8,043 nucleotides of DNA, taken from an uncultured Oscillospiraceae bacterium. Lineage in GTDB: Bacteria > Bacillota > Clostridia > Oscillospirales > Oscillospiraceae. The position numbers and the translations under genes were made by a program. The first letter of the stretch is position 1. Each line of letters opens with the position of its first letter. The stretch spans positions 1-8,043 of the forward strand of contig CAUFAM010000040.1 of the NCBI GenBank assembly GCA_959022875.1, given 5' to 3'. This document shows, piece after piece, positions 5,150 through 8,043 of this stretch. Below the pieces are notes generated by a model. That model saw only the letters and a list, made by a program, of their open reading frames with translations. It had not been told where the DNA came from and searched no databases.

Positions 5150-6526
5150 TCAGGACAATGTCTGGCCCTGCAGGAATGTAAAGTAAAGGATCACCAGAAT
5201 CACCGCCGGAGCAAGGAAACGAATGATCCCAGCCCATGCTCTGCCCATGGGGAAGGCATAAAGGCCGCCGGAGGTAATTTCCTCCTCCGCCCGTTTGGTG
5301 CCTAACACCCAGCCGGTGAATACACACAGGAAAAATGCCCCCAGGGGAATCATCAAATTATCCGTAAAGCGCTCCATCACAGCATTCATGGGCACCATCT
5401 GCACCCCATTGGTCAAATCAAACCAGGGAAGGTTGATCCCCCGGCTCCCATCTTGGGACAGGGAATATCCCGCACTGAACAAGGACATGGGGATTGCAAA
5501 CAGAGCCATAGCTTTTCCACGGGTCAGGTGCCACTCCTCGGTCATAAAGGCAACACAGGTTTCCAAAATGCTCATGGCGCTGGTCAGAGCGGCCAGAAAC
5601 AGCAACAGGAAAAACACGGCTCCCAGGATACGGCCTCCGGGAATTCCTTCAAACACGGCCGGCAGCGCCATAAAGGCAAAGCCGCCTCCCATTCCAAGGC
5701 CCTCCTCACCCAAAGTGACAAAAACCATGGGAACAATGGCAAAGGCAGCCAGAATGGCAACCATGGTATCCAGGGCACAGATGACTGCAGCACTGGAAAT
5801 AAGGTTTTCCTTCTTGGGCACATAGGAGCCATAGGTCAGGATAATTCCCATCCCCACAGACAAGGAAAAAAACGCCTGCCCCAAAGCCCCCACAAAGGTA
5901 TCTCCGGTAATCTGAGACGGGTCTACCCGCAGCATGAAGGCAATCCCCTCCCCGGCTCCCGGCAGCGTCACCGCCCGGATGACACAGGCAATGAGCAGCA
6001 GGAACAATACCGGCATCAAAAACTTGCTCACCTGTTCAATGCCCTTGGCTACTCCCTTGCCAATAATGAAAACACAGATGGCCAGAAAGGCAAGGCCCCA
6101 CAACAGCGGCTCAACGGGCTGAGAAATAAAATTCACAAAGTAGTCCTGATAGGGCATCACGCCAAAGCTCTGGTCGGTTCCATAAGCGAAAATGTACTTC
6201 AGCACCCAGCCGCCCACAATACAGTAGTAGGACATAATCACAAACAGGGCAATCTGTCCGATCCATCCCACAAAAGCCCACTTCCGGTTCAGCGCGCGGA
6301 ACGCACCCACCGCGTTTTTCTGCGTGCTCCGGCCAATGGACAGCTCCGCCAGCATAACCGGAAATCCGATCAGCGCCACAATCAGCACATAGCAGAGAAT
6401 AAACGCTCCTCCGCCATAGGCTCCCACTTTCCCGGGAAATTTCCAAATGTTTCCCAGACCAATGGCCGACCCGGCCGTTGCCAGAATAAAGCCAAGGTTA
6501 CTGACCCACTGTTCTCGTTCTTTCAT
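5150..6526 (-). CDS. Sodium-dependent amino-acid transporter, NSS/SNF family (LeuT fold)
   Basis: A 458-residue inner-membrane secondary transporter that would import an amino acid or related amine with sodium. Seen: helix 1 signature ATAGSAIGLGNIWKFP, with the unwound sodium/substrate region of LeuT-type carriers; the GGGAF motif entering helix 2; helix 6 block GQAFFSLSVGMGIILTYGSY, matching the substrate-gating helix; and helix 8 LTSAMS, whose Thr-Ser pair corresponds to the second sodium site. I count 11 hydrophobic segments, the number in bacterial members such as MhsT and Tyt1, not 12. I start it at ATG 6524-6526 (MKEREQWVSNLG), because AGGAGG is 8 nt upstream; the longer frame to 6559 lacks a site and adds residues unlike the family. 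No convincing promoter lies between the tRNA terminator and this gene, so read-through from the tRNA promoter or a non-canonical promoter is possible. No hairpin follows the stop before spoVM. The substrate is not predictable. Confidence 0.95.
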   Translation of the reverse strand: MKEREQWVSNLGFILATAGSAIGLGNIWKFPGKVGAYGGGAFILCYVLIVALIGFPVMLAELSIGRSTQKNAVGAFRALNRKWAFVGWIGQIALFVIMSYYCIVGGWVLKYIFAYGTDQSFGVMPYQDYFVNFISQPVEPLLWGLAFLAICVFIIGKGVAKGIEQVSKFLMPVLFLLLIACVIRAVTLPGAGEGIAFMLRVDPSQITGDTFVGALGQAFFSLSVGMGIILTYGSYVPKKENLISSAAVICALDTMVAILAAFAIVPMVFVTLGEEGLGMGGGFAFMALPAVFEGIPGGRILGAVFFLLLFLAALTSAMSILETCVAFMTEEWHLTRGKAMALFAIPMSLFSAGYSLSQDGSRGINLPWFDLTNGVQMVPMNAVMERFTDNLMIPLGAFFLCVFTGWVLGTKRAEEEITSGGLYAFPMGRAWAGIIRFLAPAVILVILYFTFLQGQTLS

Positions 6527-6575
6527 ATCTGTTCCCTCCTGACACCCGCGGGAGCACACACCACTCCAGCAGGTT

Positions 6576-6614
6576 AAAAAAAACTCGTCGCAAGCGCTTC
6601 ACGCTTGCGACGAG
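6576..6614 (-). terminator. Strong intrinsic terminator of tRNA-Arg
   Basis: A perfect 13-bp stem (6584-6596 with 6602-6614) and 5-nt loop begin one base after the CCA end of the tRNA. On the minus strand the stem is followed by eight Ts (6576-6583). It stands between the tRNA and the NSS transporter gene. Confidence 0.95.
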
Positions 6615-6615
6615 C

Positions 6616-6692
6616 TGGTACGGCTGAAGGGATTCGAACCCCCGACCTACTGGTTCGTAGCCAGTCACTCTATCCAACTGAGCTACAGCCGC
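6616..6692 (-). tRNA. tRNA-Arg (anticodon ACG)
   Basis: A 77-nt cloverleaf with encoded CCA. Acceptor GCGGCTG pairs with CAGCCGT (G1:U72 wobble), discriminator A. The D arm begins GCTCAGTTGGATAGAGT. The anticodon stem ACTGG/CCAGT encloses loop CTACGAA, which gives anticodon ACG, expected to be modified to ICG and to read CGU, CGC and CGA. The variable loop is AGGTC, and the T arm GGGGG-TTCGAAT-CCCTT has two G:U pairs at its base. It is a single gene, not part of a tRNA cluster, with its own promoter and terminator. Confidence 0.98.
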
Positions 6693-6727
6693 ATACTGTA
6701 TTGGGCCTTTGCCCTGACAGCTACGCT

Positions 6728-6756
6728 AGTATACCACAGATATTCGGGCAATGCAA
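6728..6756 (-). promoter_or_regulatory. Sigma-A-type promoter of tRNA-Arg
   Basis: On the minus strand TTGCAT (6751-6756), a 17-bp spacer and TATACT (6728-6733, 5 of 6), preceded by TGG, which gives an extended -10. The start would be near 6721, about 29 nt before the mature tRNA. Phased A-tracts lie directly upstream. Confidence 0.8.
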
Positions 6757-6759
6757 GGG

Positions 6760-6790
6760 TTTTTTGCAATTTTTTGAAATTTTTTAAAAG
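6760..6790 (-). promoter_or_regulatory. Phased A-tracts (UP-element-like) upstream of the tRNA promoter
   Basis: Three consecutive 10-base units on the plus strand, TTTTTGCAAT, TTTTTGAAAT and TTTTTAAAAG (6761-6790), put an A-tract on the minus strand every 10 bp from about -40 to -70 of the tRNA start. Such helically phased tracts bend DNA and, in stable-RNA promoters, can bind the RNA polymerase alpha C-terminal domains. The function is inferred from sequence and position. Confidence 0.55.
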
Positions 6791-6850
6791 TGATTATTTT
6801 CACATCTTTTTCTCTATTTTTTCGCTATTTTGCGCTTATTTATGGAGAAT

Positions 6851-6888
6851 TATTAAAATATGGCCCTCTGGCATTTGCCAGAGGGCCA
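6851..6888 (-). terminator. Intrinsic terminator after the decarboxylase beta-subunit gene
   Basis: A perfect 12- to 13-bp stem (6861-6873 with 6876-6888) and a tiny loop, 16 nt after the stop. On the minus strand it is followed by ATATTTTAATAATT, an interrupted U-rich tract, so it is probably less efficient than the sipL or tRNA terminators. It marks the end of the decarboxylase operon. Confidence 0.75.
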
Positions 6889-6904
6889 AAAAATACATCG
6901 GAAA

Positions 6905-8043
6905 TCAGCCACCGAACACTTTGATCATAAAGCCGGCAGCCACAGCGGAACCGATAACACCGGCCACGTTGGGGCCCATGGCGTGCATGAGCAGGAAGTT
7001 GGCGGGGTTCTCCTTCTGACCCACAGTCTGAGACACACGGGCAGCCATGGGAACAGCGGACACACCGGCGGAGCCGATGAGGGGGTTGACCTTGCCCTTA
7101 GTGAGCACATACATCACATTGCCGAAGATGATACCGCCGGCAGTGGACAGCATGAAGGCAAACAGACCCAGAGCAATGATCTTCAGGGTGTCAGGAGTCA
7201 GGAAGCTGTCATAGGTAGCCTTGAAACCAACGGACAGACCCAGAGGGATGGTCACGATGTTCATCAGGCCATTCTGAGCAGTATCGCTGAGACGCTCACA
7301 CACACCGCACTCACGGAACAGGTTGCCCAGCATGAGCATACCGATCAGAGGAGCGGTATCGGGAATCAGCAGGATGACGAAGATGGTCACGGCGATGGGG
7401 AAGATAATCTTCTCGGTCTTAGAGACCACACGCAGCTGAGTCATCTTGACCTTACGGGCTTCCTTAGAGGTAAGGACCTTCATGATGGGGGGCTGAATCA
7501 GAGGAATCAGCGCCATGTACGAATAGGCCGCAATGGCAATGGCGGGCAGCAGCTTTGTTGCCAGCTTGGAAGCCGTCAGGATTGCAGTGGGGCCGTCCGC
7601 GCCGCCGATGACGCCGATGGCAGCAGCCTCACAGGGCTGGAAGCCGAGCAGCAGAGCCACCAGGAAGGCGGTGAAGATCCCCAGCTGAGCGGCAGCGCCC
7701 AGCAGCAGGGACATGGGGTTGGCCAGCAGAGGACCAAAGTCGGTCATAGCGCCAATGCCCATAAAGATAATGGACGGATAGATGGCGTACTGAACGCCCT
7801 GATAGAGGACCCACATAAAGCCCACAGAGCCGCTGTGTGTGGCCGCGTCATAGACGGGCTCATTCATCAGGCCGGTCAGGGGCAGGTTGGCCAGCAGCAT
7901 ACCAAAGGCAATGGGAACCAGCAAAAGCGGCTCAAAGCCCTTGCGGATACCTAAGTAGAGCAGCACACAGGCAACGAGGATCATAACCAACTGCCGCCAA
8001 TCAGTTGGAAGTGCCGCGAAGCCGGAACCGCTCAGGATCTTAA
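6905..8043 (-). CDS. Sodium-pumping decarboxylase beta subunit (OadB/GcdB/MmdB family), 5' end outside window
   Basis: The membrane subunit that decarboxylates carboxybiotin and couples this to sodium export in oxaloacetate, glutaconyl-CoA and methylmalonyl-CoA decarboxylases. Seen: 378 codons open to the right edge; SGSGFAALP then VMILVACVLLYLGIRKGFEPLL typical of the family N-terminus; the hallmark GVIGGADGPTAI, whose aspartate (codon 7595-7597) corresponds to the sodium-site Asp203 of Klebsiella OadB; and the C-terminal block MGPNVAGVIGSAVAAG. It has many hydrophobic segments throughout. An in-frame TTG at 7990 is not the start, because conserved sequence continues upstream; with relatives near 375-430 residues, few N-terminal residues are probably missing. 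The beta subunit is commonly last in such operons, and the terminator 16 nt downstream agrees. The three enzyme types cannot be told apart from this subunit; an alpha subunit upstream would decide. Confidence 0.95.
   Translation of the reverse strand, partial: KILSGSGFAALPTDWRQLVMILVACVLLYLGIRKGFEPLLLVPIAFGMLLANLPLTGLMNEPVYDAATHSGSVGFMWVLYQGVQYAIYPSIIFMGIGAMTDFGPLLANPMSLLLGAAAQLGIFTAFLVALLLGFQPCEAAAIGVIGGADGPTAILTASKLATKLLPAIAIAAYSYMALIPLIQPPIMKVLTSKEARKVKMTQLRVVSKTEKIIFPIAVTIFVILLIPDTAPLIGMLMLGNLFRECGVCERLSDTAQNGLMNIVTIPLGLSVGFKATYDSFLTPDTLKIIALGLFAFMLSTAGGIIFGNVMYVLTKGKVNPLIGSAGVSAVPMAARVSQTVGQKENPANFLLMHAMGPNVAGVIGSAVAAGFMIKVFGG

Noticed and set aside
5152..5160. AGGACAATG and similar GGACA strings as SpoIIID sites near the coat genes
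   Set aside because: The SpoIIID motif is short and degenerate; these strings occur inside coding sequence or a -35 element and cannot be separated from chance by eye.
5453..6577. Plus-strand open frame opposite the NSS transporter
   Set aside because: Highly polar Gln/His/Asn-rich translation, the expected mirror of hydrophobic membrane-helix codons.
6616..6692. tRNA-Arg as an integration attachment site
   Set aside because: No integrase gene and no duplicate of the tRNA 3' end anywhere in the window.
6860..7954. Plus-strand open frame opposite the decarboxylase beta subunit
   Set aside because: Same mirror effect (His, Gln, Gly and Asp rich); starts within a terminator hairpin.
7988..7990. 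TTG start for the decarboxylase beta subunit
   Set aside because: Conserved N-terminal sequence (SGSGFAAL) continues in frame to the window edge, so the gene is 5'-truncated by the window rather than starting here.

Overview
The window is a gene-dense stretch of a GC-rich, endospore-forming member of the Clostridia. Every gene lies on the minus strand, so the biological order runs from the right edge to the left edge. Spore-coat genes with sigma-E-like promoters, an oxaloacetate/glutaconyl-CoA decarboxylase-type beta subunit, an 11-helix NSS transporter and intrinsic terminators together suggest an Oscillospirales-like gut anaerobe (for example a relative of Flavonifractor, Intestinimonas or Lawsonibacter). 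That placement is inferred from gene content and base composition, not from a database match.

From right to left: (1) the 3' part of a sodium-pump decarboxylase beta subunit (6905-8043, start outside the window), followed by a hairpin. (2) An AT-rich spacer with three A-tracts at 10-bp period, which lead into a good extended -10 promoter and a tRNA-Arg(ACG) gene (6616-6692) with a strong terminator abutting it. (3) An NSS-family sodium:amino-acid symporter (5150-6526). (4) A compact spore-coat basement-layer locus: a 23-codon gene that I read as spoVM (4984-5055), then a LysM/DUF3794 protein that I read as sipL (3372-4898), then spoIVA (1756-3234). Each of the three has its own sigma-E-like promoter, and terminators follow sipL and spoIVA. 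(5) A two-gene unit of a stand-alone rhodanese (1294-1614) and a CoA-disulfide-reductase-like flavoprotein (1-1289) that runs off the left edge.

The most interesting content is block 4. In Bacillus subtilis SpoVM senses forespore membrane curvature and recruits the ATPase SpoIVA, which polymerises into the coat basement layer. In clostridia SipL binds SpoIVA through its LysM domain and is the functional counterpart of SpoVID. Here all three partners sit in about 3.3 kb in the order spoVM-sipL-spoIVA, which makes this a self-contained coat-anchoring module. The spoVM gene is very short and would be missed by normal gene callers. Blocks 1 and 3 share sodium coupling (a pump that makes a sodium gradient and a symporter that could spend it), but the tRNA and its terminator separate them.

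No mobile element, CRISPR array or gene-free stretch over 300 bases was seen.
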